Made by a program: the position numbers and the translations under genes | Part shown: piece by piece, positions 1 through 11,050 of the stretch | Layout of the letters: each line of letters opens with the position of its first letter | Numbering within the stretch: the stretch's first letter is position 1 | NCBI GenBank assembly: GCA_029582265.1 | Contig: CM055837.1 | Span: 14,898,777 to 14,962,776, forward strand | Direction: 5' to 3' | DNA: 64,000 nucleotides | Source of the DNA: Zoroaster sp. YZ-2022 | Taxonomy: Eukaryota > Echinodermata > Asteroidea > Forcipulatida > Zoroasteridae | The notes under the pieces: generated by a model | Database searches by the model: none | The model's input: only the letters and a program-made list of their open reading frames with translations | Told to the model about the DNA's origin: nothing

Positions 1-1216
1 AACACATACAGACTACCCTCAAAACGTACCTCGTGAAGCTAGTATTTAATTCATAACTTCTATGTATTTCTTTCTTTCATTTAAAACGTTATCTTTCTGT
101 TTTTATGTTCGCGACATGAGCGCTCCTCTTTTGGAGTGGAGGTGTGCTCGTTATACATGTAGGAATATGCGTGCACTAGTGCTTGATAAATTCAACTTAT
201 TTAATTCATTTTCATCTATAACTCTATTGCTACTGTGATTCAAGTATAGGTATTAGTCAAGTATAAGTTATCATTGATGAAGTATAAATACTGAATGTGG
301 CGGCCCTTAAATAAACGTGACAGTGTCGCATGTATTTACCAGATTTTATTTTCATATTTCCTTTCAAGGCCAAAATGTTTTGGAGGCAGTGGTAAGGATG
401 ACGATGACGATATTACCATGGTAACAGTTGGAATTACCGATAAAGAAGTGAGGAAGGAGGTGGATAACAAAGCCTTTGAAAATGACTACGAAGAAGTTCA
501 GAAGGAGATTGAGATGTAAAGATACCAAGAAGCTGTTAAGAAATTAATGTTTTGCTGCATATCTTGAATTCAGTGGAATTTTGACTTTCTTTGAATTATA
601 CATGTATAAATTGAATAACCAACCTGCGAAAGTTTCAGCTTATTAGGTTGTGTCGTTAACGAGAAAATAATGAAATATTTAAGGTTTTTGCGTTAATTCT
701 AAAATGGAATTTATAAAACAGTAAGCTACCACTTCAGACAAACTTTACTTATTTTAATTATCGTAAGAATAATAACACCTCAAAAATAAATTTTTGGGGG
801 AACGTTTGATACCTTCGTTAGTTCTACCCCAAGTAAGTTAATTAACGTTAAAATTCGAACATTTTGATTTGTTATTTTTTTAATTTTTTAAATGAATTAA
901 TAGGCTTTCCGCGTTAGTATTTACACAGTTGTATGTATCTGATCATGCTTGAAAATGTTTTTAAATTTGGCATGAACCATGTTAAGTAGCTAGTATTATA
1001 ATTGTCTAAATGATTGAAATATTATGTTTTGGTCCCGTCACGACGTTATTCGTTTTTTCTCGCATACAATGTAAGAAACATGGACATTTTAATCCCTAAT
1101 ATTAATTTAAACACTGCCCAAGAGAACAAGAAGCATGAGGGATGCCCAAGCTAAAGATCATATATTTTGAGTAGGTATTAATCAGATGATGATGAACATT
1201 AGATTTGAAGGTCTGT
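1..1216. repeat. Duplicated block, copy A
   Basis: The whole block is nearly identical to 9819-11050, with scattered substitutions and small indels. It carries the last SLC22-like exon and its 3' flank. Similarity stops abruptly after GATTTGAAGGTCTG. In copy B the same words run on into a LINE 3' end; copy A instead continues into unrelated AT-rich sequence. The left limit is cut by the window edge, so the true unit may be larger. Confidence 0.85.
369..519 (+). CDS. SLC22-like transporter, last exon of an upstream paralogue (partial)
   Basis: This is the terminal coding exon of a solute carrier 22 type transporter whose other exons lie before the window. It follows a pyrimidine-rich acceptor ending in AG at 367-368 and starts with one base completing a lysine codon. 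It then encodes PKCFGGSGK, an acidic DDDDD stretch, and a hydrophilic tail ending in EIEM before TAA. The layout matches the last exon of the complete gene at 36138-36258 (PKCFGG, acidic run, NAFENE), so this is the cytoplasmic C-terminal tail after TM12. A second copy at 10190-10337 differs by one missing Lys codon and a different stop codon. Acceptor, phase and homology are visible; membership of the family is inferred from the complete gene. Confidence 0.75.
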
Positions 1217-2400
1217 ATCACGACTAACCCGTGAGGGTTCTACACGGTGACCTAGGAAGCAAAACACATACTGCAGAAGTAAATCACCACAAAGAAATCC
1301 AGAAAATAAATTTACATTAATTAAAAATTTATTTACAAATTAGTTTATTACAATTCATTTATTCCTTTCAAATTATTCCATTAATTATCCAAATCACTAT
1401 AGGCCTAATATAACCATTAATTCATTAAACTACTTTAAAAATCGTATCCTTGATCTTTATTACTTGATCACACGATTACTCGACCAACCACCGCATCACT
1501 CCTTAACTTAGTTATTCCATTCCAATTATTCCATTGTTTATACAAATAACTAATGAAATTACTTTATACTTCAACTATAATCTAGATATATTTATCCAAT
1601 CCAATATAAATCACCGAACAATCTAGACTCGATTCGATCCGCACCACTCTAATACATAGATTAATATTCTCAACAACCACCACCTCGCATTCTTGCATAA
1701 GCGGTTGCATCCCTGAAGCTGCCGTCATAAAATTACACCTCCCTCATTATATTTATAAACCCGTAGTGTATTTTTAATAAGTACTACGTTGAGCCTGTTG
1801 CTCCTCCACTTGATAGAAGTTTGTAGTCTGCATAGTATATGGACAGGTAAGATGCTTACTGTGACCTTTATGGACGTCTAGCCTCCAAACACATGAAATT
1901 CATTGCGTTCTCGTAAGGTAAATGTTGAAACAAGGCAGTCGTTGAAACAAGGCAGTCAAGAAAACGGTTGCACAAGGGCCATCTATAATAATTACAAATT
2001 ACAGTTCACTAGTAATGTTGTAATCAATTAAGACAAATGATGAATTCTAATTTCAAGTAAATTAAAAGCTGTTTCACTTCCAGAAATAAACTTCCAAATT
2101 AAATGAATAAGAACAACTTACGATTGCCTGAATTCTCAAGATTCAAGATTCCATTTTGTGCTCCTCCGAGCCAAGCTTCTATAGATCTGTACTATCTATG
2201 CTGGTGGCCTGGGCATCGGGTGGGGAGAAGGATTGACACTCATGTACACACCACGACCACTATCTGGCATACTGACAAACCTCCCACACACACTACTGCT
2301 TTTTATCTTACAATAGACTGGCTGCTCGCTCAAGCACGGCGCTGCATACCAAAAAGACTCCCCCATACAAAAGTACAATTGTAAAGTAAAAGAACAGATT
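1217..2400. other. AT-rich non-coding stretch
   Basis: I see no convincing coding exon, RNA gene or terminal inverted repeat here. The sequence is AT-rich with long ATTAATT/TTCATT runs. The short ORFs near 2103-2384 overlap one another on both strands and show no domain. Confidence 0.4.
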
Positions 2401-2404
2401 AATG

Positions 2405-2930
2405 GTCAGGTAAAACTTGTAGCTTTGCATGGTGAGGATGATAAGTAAGACTAATTGCGGTGACACCATGTGGAATCTCAATGGAGTAGTAATTAGTTCT
2501 GAAAAGAACTGGGGGTACAACTCGACGTTTCGATCAGTATGCTCTGATCGTCCTCAGGAGAATGCCGGACTCTGGAAAATGCTGGAGGATTAGTTCGTTG
2601 AGGCGCGCAGGCGGGAACTGTTGAGACTATAGGATCCTAGGGGTTGGGGGAGAGAAGTGTGTGCTCACTGAACTGAATCAGTTGTTAACAAGCACTGAGG
2701 GAAGGAGGGTGGTTGACTTAGGATATAGGGGATCCCTCATTCTGGGGTGGGTTTTGGACTTTGGATATAGAAGATCCTTCAGTCTGTAGTATTGGTCGCC
2801 AAATGTCGCTGATGAAAAAACCGATGTCCTGTGGCACAGTGTCGTGTTTGACGATCTCGATGGCCTCTCTGATGCGTCTGGGGTACCATGCGTCGATGGG
2901 TGTGATGAGTTGGGCTGCCTGCATTAATCT
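2405..2930 (-). mobile_element. Penelope-like element fragment: terminus plus end of GIY-YIG region
   Basis: From about 2420 to 2925 the sequence closely matches the 3' part of the larger Penelope-like copy at 16745-17310, on the same strand. The minus strand encodes the conserved tail QLITPIDAW, RRIREAIEIVKHD, DIGFFISDIWRPIL that follows the GIY-YIG domain in the longer copy. The terminal segment carries a hammerhead-like motif (2521-2560) and a small hairpin (2495-2510). Coding similarity ends near 2925, so the fragment is truncated at its 5' side. Confidence 0.75.
2521..2560 (-). ncRNA. Putative minimal hammerhead ribozyme of a Penelope-like element
   Basis: Read on the minus strand, the 40 bases give CTC, the core CTGAGGA, a strong stem II (GATCAG, loop AGCATA, CTGATC), then GAAAC, the cleavage triplet GTC and GAG. 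CTC and GAG can form a 3 bp stem I. Minimal hammerheads with an almost absent stem III are known in Penelope-like retroelements. One extra C lies between the core and stem II compared with the textbook motif. The motif is seen; self-cleavage is inferred. Confidence 0.6.
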
Positions 2931-3283
2931 TAGATTAATGGTCAGTTGTAACAAACAATTATTATTATGCAATCAGACCCTTGAAAGAAAACACACTAAA
3001 AGACTTTTAAATCACTCAAACTGGGTCGGATGCGATATAGGAGTCAGAGAGAAAGAGGACGTGTGTCTGGAAGCTCTATCACTCACGTGCTTTTACAATT
3101 TTTTTTAAAATTATTTCCAAATTAAAGTTACTGTACCACGAGCATTGTCAAATTCAATCCAAAGCCAAGGAAAGGTAAGCATCAGCACTATAAATCAGGA
3201 GTTTATAAAATTATAGGCTATACATAATATAATTTCAATCTCAAATCTGGTGGTTCTATCTATAAATCTCAACTCGGTTAGCC

Positions 3284-4774
3284 ATGGCAGAGGATGTCAT
3301 GGATTACGACACTTCATGGGATCATTTATCTCAATCAACTGCTACGAGTACTCAAGATGGCATCTGGCAATGAGACAATCAGCCCCGTTCAACAATTGAC
3401 AAGTTAATTAGCCAAGCACAAAATAGTTCTCCGACCCGTAAACAATATAGGAAACGCCCCAAGCCCAGCAGCTTTACTTACAGTGATGTCAATAGCGACT
3501 CGGGTGATATATTAAGTGACCATCAACCAAAACGCCGAAATACCCAAAATAGGCCTACCCAAAATTCCCAAAGTCAACCTACTCTAGTTATTATAAGCTC
3601 TCTGGATATAAAACTTGATAAAATCAACCCAGGCAAAATCGCTAAAGCTCTCAATAAAGTTGGCAAAGACTACATCAAAAGTATCACTAAAAATAATCAA
3701 GGGGGTATCACAGTTCGATGCCACACCCCAACCCAAGCCCCAAAAATCAAAACGCTATCACAACTTGACCAATGGACCGTGACTGCGGAATTTGCAAAAT
3801 CTGAAACACAAAGCAGAGGAGTGATTACCGGCCTCCCCATTGACATACCAGATGACGAAATACTATCTACATGCAAATAATACGGAGTCATTGAAGCAAA
3901 ACGGTTAATGCGTAAAGGGAATGGAAAACTTGAAAGAAGTCTCTCTGTCAGGCTAACTTTCAACACACCCAACTTACCAAACAAAATACAACTAGGATAC
4001 GAATACTTCAATGTAAAACCTTTCATCCCGTCAGTAATCCGCTGTTTCAACTGCCAGAGACTAGGTCATGTCGCCAATAACTGCCGAAGCTCCACACGAT
4101 GCGTAAGATGTGGTGGCCCTCACTCGTACAACGAATGCAACAAAAAAGAGTCTGTGAAATGCTGTAGGTGTGGTGGGAACCACTCATCTGCATACGAAGG
4201 ATGCAACACTATCAAAACCGAAAAGAAAATTCAAGGTATTACAGTAACCTACAATATTTCGTACGCTGACGCAGCCAAAGTTATTAAAACCGATATTACA
4301 ATCCACCCTACGACTAGTACCCAAGCTAATCCAACACCGCGACCTAAAACAACACGAGATAATAAAACCCACCCACGACCCTACGTTAATGCAACAACTG
4401 AAGACACTACATATCAACCCAAAACCGTTCCCATAACACGGGATATCGCCACACAAACTGATCATGTAGTAGGAACACAAACCGAACCAACCCAACAATG
4501 TCTCTGTAAAGAACACCTTGTTGAAATACTCACTGGTATGATGCAAATTTCGGACTCTATCAAAAGAAAAGATGAAATGTTCACGGCAACCAAGGCTCTA
4601 ATTGAGCACGTTTTTCAAACAGAAACCATAAAACATCAAGAAAAACAAGAAAAACGAAGAACGCTGTCGCAGTCGCCCGTTAGGCCCAATACAAAAAACA
4701 CGTTTCTGGACGAAGACAATCTAAAGAAAAGGAACCTACATCTGACCAATCACATAAAAAGGGTCCAACAGTAA
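3284..4774 (+). pseudogene. LINE ORF1 (gag-like, zinc knuckles), interrupted by stops
   Basis: One reading frame runs from the ATG at 3284 to the TAA near 4774, interrupted by in-frame stops at 3371-3373 and 3878-3880. The downstream part encodes a nucleic-acid binding protein with three zinc-knuckle-like modules: CFNCQRLGHVANNC, CVRCGGPHSYNEC and CCRCGGNHSSAYEGC. It is followed by a basic, Thr/Pro-rich tail. This arrangement is typical of ORF1 of jockey-superfamily non-LTR retrotransposons, where it coats the RNA. The two stops make it non-functional as a single protein. ORF2 follows closely. Confidence 0.8.
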
Positions 4775-4849
4775 CCCCTGTTCAAAGTACAAGCTAAACA
4801 TCTAAAGTGAAACCAAATCAATCATCAAAATAATCTGTATTTTAATGGT

Positions 4850-5375
4850 CCTTACAGTGGAACGCACAGTCTCTTACAGCTCACAATAAAGAATTTAAAA
4901 ATGCAATAAATTCATGGACCACTAAACCCGATGTTATTTGTATTCAGGAAACCTGGTTTAAAAAAGACTAAATCTATACCTTACCTGGATATAATATATA
5001 CATGTACCGCTTTGATAGAAACCTAACAGGACCTAAGAAAAAGGGAGGAGGATGCGCCAAACATGTGTCAAACATGGCCTCACTTTTAAATACATAACCG
5101 GATCTGATGATCCCATCGAATACCAGATAGGTGAATTATATGATACTAATAAAAATAAAATTAATCTTGTGAATATTTACAACCCATGTACAACTTTAGA
5201 AACTAATTCATTAAACAACATTCTAGGAAAAATACACAAAACATGTATTATATGCGGCGATATAAATGGCCATAACCCTCTATGGGGAAGCTCGAAAATA
5301 GATCATAACGGACAAATAATTGAAGACACTATCGTTAATTAGAACATGGTTTGCATAAATTCCGGTGAAGGTATA
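4850..5375 (+). pseudogene. LINE ORF2 start: AP-endonuclease remnant
   Basis: Downstream of ORF1 the + strand encodes pieces of an apurinic/apyrimidinic-type endonuclease: DVICIQETWF (the catalytic Glu block), LPGYNIY, then after a stop and a frame change NKINLVNIYNPC and CGDINGHNPLWGS. These are hallmark blocks of the LINE endonuclease. The reading is broken by a stop near 4970 and a frameshift near 5050. It ends in unrelated sequence about 5375, so the reverse transcriptase is missing. Together with 3284-4774 this is a truncated jockey-like LINE. Confidence 0.75.
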
Positions 5376-5823
5376 GAGCGGCAGCCCAGAGCATTTTGGT
5401 CAAACGAACAAGGTACCAATATCCGAGTACAGGAACATTTATTGTGTAACCTAACATATTCAGATATGGATGTCTGCCGGGGACCCCCTGCTGCGTGTGG
5501 CTCCTGGGGCCCCAAAAAAGGGACCCAATAATGGGCTGGATCAAACATAGGAGGTACCACATGAAACCAAGATAAAATGAAAAATTACACTCTACTAATT
5601 ATAAAATATCCATTGCCAGACAAATTGTCTGCTGCATAAGGCCCGCCAGACACCCCCCAAAAGTTTACCCTGTGTACACTATGATAGAATTGGGCTAGAA
5701 GATATATTAAAAGTTCCACATGAAAGTATTAATGTACATCTCACAGAGTACAGAATGGCCCCTATCAGACAAATTTTCCTCTCCATAAGGGGTACCAGAC
5801 AATCTGCATAAGGTCCACCAGAC
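5376..5823. repeat. Diverged tandem repeat with ACCAGAC words
   Basis: Two diverged units of roughly 185 bases can be seen. Each begins around a TTCCACATGAAA/TACCACATGAAA word and ends in CATAAGG…CCAGAC. No coding region is convincing. Confidence 0.4.
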
Positions 5824-6445
5824 CAGGGCCGGATTAACCCAGGGGCACTTGGGGCACAGGCCCGGGTCCCCCACATGAAGGGGGCCCCCACCAAATGAAC
5901 CGTCAAATGTCAATTTAAATTCATGTTCTTGTTGTAGCTGGTAAAAGCCTACAAAATAATGTTTATTGTCTAATTTGTCAAATTGTCTTCCAATATTTTA
6001 GTTACAATAGCAAAGCCTGAAATAACGGTCGGACATCGGACGATTTCCGACCAAATTAAAGTTTTTCCGACCAAACGTTCAATTGGTCGGAAATTTTGTC
6101 CAGACAAATTTACTTGTAGACTTGCCACAAGTCGACTTCTTTTTCTTTTTCACTTAAAAGAGCCCTCTCGCAAAACGAAAGGGCGGCTCAGCAAAATCGA
6201 AAAAACAGTGCGATCAGTTTTCTTCAATAAGACTGGGTCTGAGCTGAGCATACCGCAAAGAATGCGGGCTCAGGAAACAAGATGGCAGCGTGGCTGTCAA
6301 ATTTTTGATCTGTCAAAAGGTGAGTCTACGAAATGATCTCGTATACTCTTATACTATTAGTATTACACAAATTAAAAAGCACTGTCATATAGGGCCCCCA
6401 CCAGACGAGTGCCCCAGGGCCCCCCACAAGCTTAATCCGGCCCTG
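5824..6445. mobile_element. hAT-like non-autonomous element
   Basis: The ends are inverted: CAGGGCCGGATTAA at the left and TTAATCCGGCCCTG at the right, followed on both sides by GGGGCAC/GTGCCCC and GGGCCCCC words. A CAGGG-type terminus is typical of hAT elements. I could not find an intact 8-base target duplication. A 117-codon ORF at 5983-6336 shows no recognisable domain and is probably internal filler. Confidence 0.65.
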
Positions 6446-6493
6446 GAGTCAACAATGGTCAATGTCATGTTTTGTTTTTAAAGATGGAAGTAT

Positions 6494-7688
6494 TTTCTTT
6501 GAGATGAAATCATGTAAGTCAATTAAGCAATGAGCTAAAATGGAATAATCACATAATAGATTAGGCCTACTGTTAAAAAGTCATGAATATGGCATGAACC
6601 TGTTTCTTGTGAATATCTGATCAGATAATGAAAGCAGGCCTGCTATAGGCCCTAGGCTAGGCCATGCTCAGCAAGGCATGTACACATTTTCCCAGTCATC
6701 TGACACAGTTTTACATGTCTGGCCTCATTGACATCATTCACGTCACCCTTCATGCCATACAAGGAACAGACGAAGTCTTCTGCTTTACTCTGGTCTGGTT
6801 GATCTTCAGAAGCCAGTCTGCTGAAGAACTGGATGAGTGTTCCTTCTGTGTCTTTCTCGAGAATTTCTAGTGGGTTCATTTTACCCTTCCTGTAGAATGC
6901 AGTGGTGAAGTCAGAGCCGGTAAATACATGAAGACCTGACATGGCTATAGCTAGTCCCTTCTGCTTTGACTCAAGGGCGGTGGCAATGCTGCTGACATCA
7001 ATATGTCGACGGCTATTCCCCGATCCACAATCCATATGCGACTGTATGGCGTAGCTCTGTGACTTGTCAGGTGCCTTCCTATCATTCCTAGGAGGATAAC
7101 TAAGACGTCAGTATCGGAGGCTCTAATCACTGCATTTCCAGTATTCCAAACACTGGATGCATGGAATGCAAGGAGAGTGCCTGCCTCCTCATAACTACCC
7201 TGGAGATGGGCTGGATGTCCAACATACATCTTCAAATCAAGCTCATTGAATGTGAGACGTATACAGTATATAGTTCACCTGCATGCTAACAGAGGGCTAG
7301 GTAGGCGTAAGCCTTCTCTCTCTCTCTCTCTCGATGCTGCGTGGATAAACCTATGAGACTTGATGACACATAACTTGTAGATGTCGGACACACTTAAAAT
7401 GTTCAAGTGGTATTGGGACCTCCATCCACTCTCCAAATTGTCATGAACTATTCTGCAACCTATTATGAGCTAACCTATATCAGGTAAGCTACAAATGTGT
7501 ACATGCCTTGCTAAGCATGGCCTAGCCTAGGGCCTATAGCAGGCCTGCTTTCATTATCTGATCAGATATTCACAAGAAACAGGTTCATGCCATTTTCATG
7601 ACTTTTTAACAGTAGGCCTAATCTATTATGTGATTATTCCATTTAAGCTCATTGCTTAATTGACTTACATGATTTCATCTCAAAGAAA
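6494..7688. mobile_element. Long inverted-repeat element carrying a broken nuclease-like ORF
   Basis: About 200 bases at the left (6494-6690, starting TTTCTTTGAGATG) are repeated in inverted orientation at the right (7495-7688, ending CATCTCAAAGAAA), with few differences. Between them lies a decayed minus-strand coding region. No clear target duplication was recognised. The long terminal inverted repeats argue for a DNA transposon of unassigned superfamily. Confidence 0.65.
6652..7235 (-). pseudogene. Transposon-borne protein with SDTDVL and FTGSDFT blocks (frameshifted)
   Basis: Two overlapping minus-strand frames, 7235-6951 and 7035-6652, together give a partial protein. The first frame has EAGTLLAFHA and IRASDTDVLVILL. 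The second has MDCGSGNSRRHIDVSSI, HVFTGSDFTTAFYRKGK, PLEILEKD and FVCSLYG. A family with the order EADT, SDTDVLV, TGCDxTSAF is common in repeat-rich marine invertebrate genomes. The DxD and GSD blocks recall the acidic motifs of FEN/XPG-like nucleases, but that link is my inference. The frames differ by 2 bases, so the gene is broken. It lies inside the inverted-repeat element at 6494-7688. Confidence 0.5.
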
Positions 7689-8153
7689 CGCAATATTTCC
7701 AACGCGATTGGTTCTGATTGACAGCCGCGCTGGCCAATCGGAAGACTGCCCACGCCTTCAGCCAGTTAATTACAATAAATTGTGTGGTCACGTGCAAGCT
7801 CAGGATTAAAGCGCAGGTCCTGCCTTTTATTAATTTGAGTTTTTAATTTACTGGTACAAATGGCGGATTTTTTTCCATTCTATGTCTCTCAAATTAAAGT
7901 ACATAATTTCCTTAACCCTAGGAAAATAGCAGTTCAAGTTGATTATAATCTACTTTTTACCATCAAACCGACCAAAACACGTGCGATACATCTTTAACAT
8001 GAGGTAGAATGTTTTACAGTTTTAAACTTTTTAATTTAAGTGTGTTCGGCATTTGTCAGTGATAACTGAACTGAACCACCTAATTATTGGGCTGTGAACT
8101 CTAGGCTACTATAAAGAAGTTAGTTATCAAACATGTTCCCGTTCACTCTACAG
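7689..8153. other. Intergenic or intronic stretch before an SLC22 exon
   Basis: No gene or repeat end was recognised. The final pyrimidine-rich bases (TTCACTCTACAG) form the acceptor of the exon that starts at 8154. Confidence 0.4.
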
Positions 8154-10337
8154 GAGTGCTGGTATGGGACTATCATCAACAACAGCCCGTGTTGCAGGCA
8201 TCCTCTCCCCGTTCATCATACAGTTGAAATCTGTCTGGCCACCACTACCTTTTATCTTGTTTGGGTGTTTCTCGGTAGCCGCTGGGTTACTAGCGTTGCT
8301 TCTTCCTGAGACGAATAAAAAGAAACTTCCAGAGACATTGGAAGAAGGAGAAGCATTTGGGAAGTATGTACAGTTTCATAAGGCATCTATCCGCAAGTAC
8401 CATTATATACCTTAAGCATTGACGTCACAAACTCAAGGCTAACCTTGTTTACAGACATAAGAGGGTCGCTCACTGGTATACATGTATGAGCGCTACGTGT
8501 ACGCACACTTAAAAGCGCAACAAACGTACGCGCTGCACGCATATATGAACCAATGAGTGACCTTCTTTTGGTTCTGAACGAGGGCGCATATTATACAAAT
8601 ATAACATGGTTTGAGGGTGGACAGTCGATATTACTACACCTCATACATATTCATGATCGAGAGCCGAATTCTCACTGGTCCATTCACCATCACGTGCCAG
8701 ATGCTATTTTGGCTATTTCCCAAGCGCCCGCGAGTATTCACGCACAGGGTAAATACGCGTGCGCAGTAGTGCGTAGTAGACTGTCGCATCGGGGAACAGT
8801 CCCTGCGGGGAAACAGTCCCGGCGATCTGTTCCCTGCATCCGGGAACATGCCAGCGGGGAACAGTCACACGGGTGTAGTACTCACGCGCGAACATCGCCC
8901 AAGCTACATGCACATGAAAAGATGGCGGTAAATGTCAATTCGCGTTTTCCCGAGCTCAATGATGCCAAACTAGAGAATATTGTGAATATGTATGAGGTAC
9001 CGGGTATAGTAAAACAAATATAACATGGTTTATTTCGGGTGGACAGTCGATATTAGCTCCCCTCGGTATTGGAAGTTGAGAAACTAGTTCCCGAGGCGAA
9101 GCCAAGGGAACTACATGTAGTTTGTCAACTTCCAATACCGAGGGGAGCTAATATCGACTGTCCACCCGAAATAAACCATGTTATATTTGTTTTTACTATA
9201 TCTCATACATATTCACAATATTCTCTAGTTCGGCATCATTGAGCTCGGTAAAACGCGAATTGACATTTACGTGTGCCGCCATCTTTTCATGTATAATGTA
9301 GCTAGGGCGATGTTCGCGCGCGGGTAACAGATCGCCGGGACTGTTCCCCGATGCGACAGTCTACTACGCACTACTGCGCATGCGTATTTACCCTGTGCGT
9401 GAATACTCGATCGCGGGCGCTTGGTAAATAGCCAAAATAGCATCTGGCAAGTAAAACTATTTGCACTGACAGTGTCCTTGAGAGCAATAGACCTTATGCG
9501 TTGACGTCATCACGCCGCCATCTTAGAGGTAAAACGATGATGAAACAATATAAACGCACATCTATACACGCGCGGCGCACAGATTGGGCCAATGAGCAAC
9601 CTTCTTTTGACCTCTAGCCGAGGGCGCCCTACTCAAATGACATCATGTGCATAAGGTCTATTGTGCGATTCTATGGCAGGTAACAGTGTGCATGTTTTGT
9701 TTTCTCAACATCAAGTTACAATCTAATTCGGTCTTGTCTCCGATCAGCAAAATGGTAACTCTTACCTGAACCACGATCAATCGTTCAATCCAGGTGTGCT
9801 CATGCACATCATTAATTTAAACACATACAGGACTACACTCAAAACGTACCTCGTGAAGCTAGTATTTAATTCATAACTTCTATGTATTTCTTTCTTTCAT
9901 TTAAAACGTGTTTTCTTTCTGTTTTTTGTTCGCGACATGAGCGCTCCTCTTTTGGAGTGGATGTGTGCTCATTATACATGTAGGAATATGCGTGCACTAG
10001 TGCTTGATAAATTCAACTTATTTAATTCATTTTCATCTATAACTCTATTGCTACTGTGATTCAAGTATAGGTATTAGTCAAGTATAAGTTATCATTGATG
10101 AAGTATAAATACTGAATGTGGCGGCCCTTAAATAAACGTGACAGTGTCGCATGTATTTACCAGATTTTATTTTCATATTTCCTTTCAAGGCCAAAATGTT
10201 TTGGAGGCAGTGGTAAGGATGACGATGACGATATTACCATGGTAACAGTTGGAATTACCGATAAAGAAGTGAGGAAGGAGGTGGATAACAAAGCCTTTGA
10301 AAATGACTACGAAGAAGTTCAGGAGATTGAGATGTGA
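8154..10337 (+). CDS. SLC22-like transporter, last two exons of paralogue B (partial)
   Basis: The penultimate exon is 8154-8363 (210 bases). It encodes SAGMGLSSTTARVAG, a hydrophobic segment, LLALLLPETNKK and LPETLEEGEAFG, the region covering TM11-TM12 and the PET motif of SLC22 proteins. It has an AG acceptor and a GTATGT donor. Its length and both phases equal those of exon 9 (35696-35905) of the complete gene. The last exon is 10190-10337, PKCFGGSGK to EIEM, ending in TGA. Exons 1-8 are not visible between 520 and 8154. So either they lie before the window and this is an alternative end of the upstream gene, or this copy is a partial duplicate. The intron contains a large foldback and a MITE. 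Confidence 0.75.
8695..9449. repeat. Large imperfect palindrome (foldback)
   Basis: The left arm starts TGCCAGATGCTATTTTGG and the right arm ends CCAAAATAGCATCTGGCA. Homology runs inward through ACAGTCGATATTAGCTCC to a short centre near 9085-9110 (TTCCC…GGGAA). The arms are about 330-380 bases. The left arm is longer because of extra GGGGAACAGTC words around 8795-8870. ORFs here read through both arms and are not genes. Confidence 0.8.
9485..9663. mobile_element. MITE with CAATAGACCTTATGC ends
   Basis: The left end CAATAGACCTTATGC, followed by GTTGACGTCAT, is mirrored at the right by ATGACATCATGTGCATAAG…TCTATTG. The interior CCAATGAGCAACCTTCTTTTG also occurs, diverged, at 8549-8572, so a decayed relative lies around 8408-8610. 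No coding capacity. Confidence 0.65.
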
Positions 10338-11050
10338 AGATACCAAGAAGCTGTTAAGAAATTAATGTTTTGCTGCATATCTTGAATTCAGTGGAATTTT
10401 GACTTTCTTTGAATTATACATGTATAAATTGAATAACCAACCTGCGAAAGTTTCAGCTTATTATGTTGTGTCGATAACGAGAAAATAATGAAATATTTAA
10501 GGTTTTTTGCGTTAATTCTAAAATGGAATTTATAAAACAGTAAGCTACCACTTCAGACAAACTTTATGGTACTTATTTTAATTATCGTAAGAATAATAAC
10601 ACCTCGAAAATAATTATTTTGGGGGAACGTTTGATACCTTCGTTAGCTCTACCCCAAGTAAGTTAATTAACGTTAAAATTCAAACATTTTGATTTGTTAT
10701 TATTATTATTATTATTTTTTTTTTAAATGAATTAATATTGGACTAGGCTTTCCGTGTTAGTATTTACACATAGTTGTATGTATCCGATCACGCTTGAAAA
10801 TGCTTTTAAATTTGGCATGAACCAAGTTAAGTAGCTAGTATTATATTGTCTTAATGATTGAAATATTATGTTTTGGTCCCGTCACGACGTATTCTTGTTT
10901 TCTCGCATACAATGCAAGAAACATGGACATTTTAATCCCTAATATTAATTTAAACACTGCCCAAGAGAACAAGAAGCATGAGGGGTGCCCAAGCTAAAGT
11001 TCATATATTTTGAGTAGGTATTAATCAGATGATGATGATGATTTGAAGGT
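9819..11050. repeat. Duplicated block, copy B
   Basis: Near-identical partner of 1-1216, carrying the last SLC22-like exon at 10190-10337. Small indels separate the copies, for example a longer TTA run near 10699. The 3' flank beyond the stop (10338-11030) has no other gene. Confidence 0.85.

Noticed and set aside
8553..9023. 156-codon + strand ORF
   Set aside because: It lies across the left arm of a large palindrome; mirrored ORFs occur on the other strand and no domain is visible.
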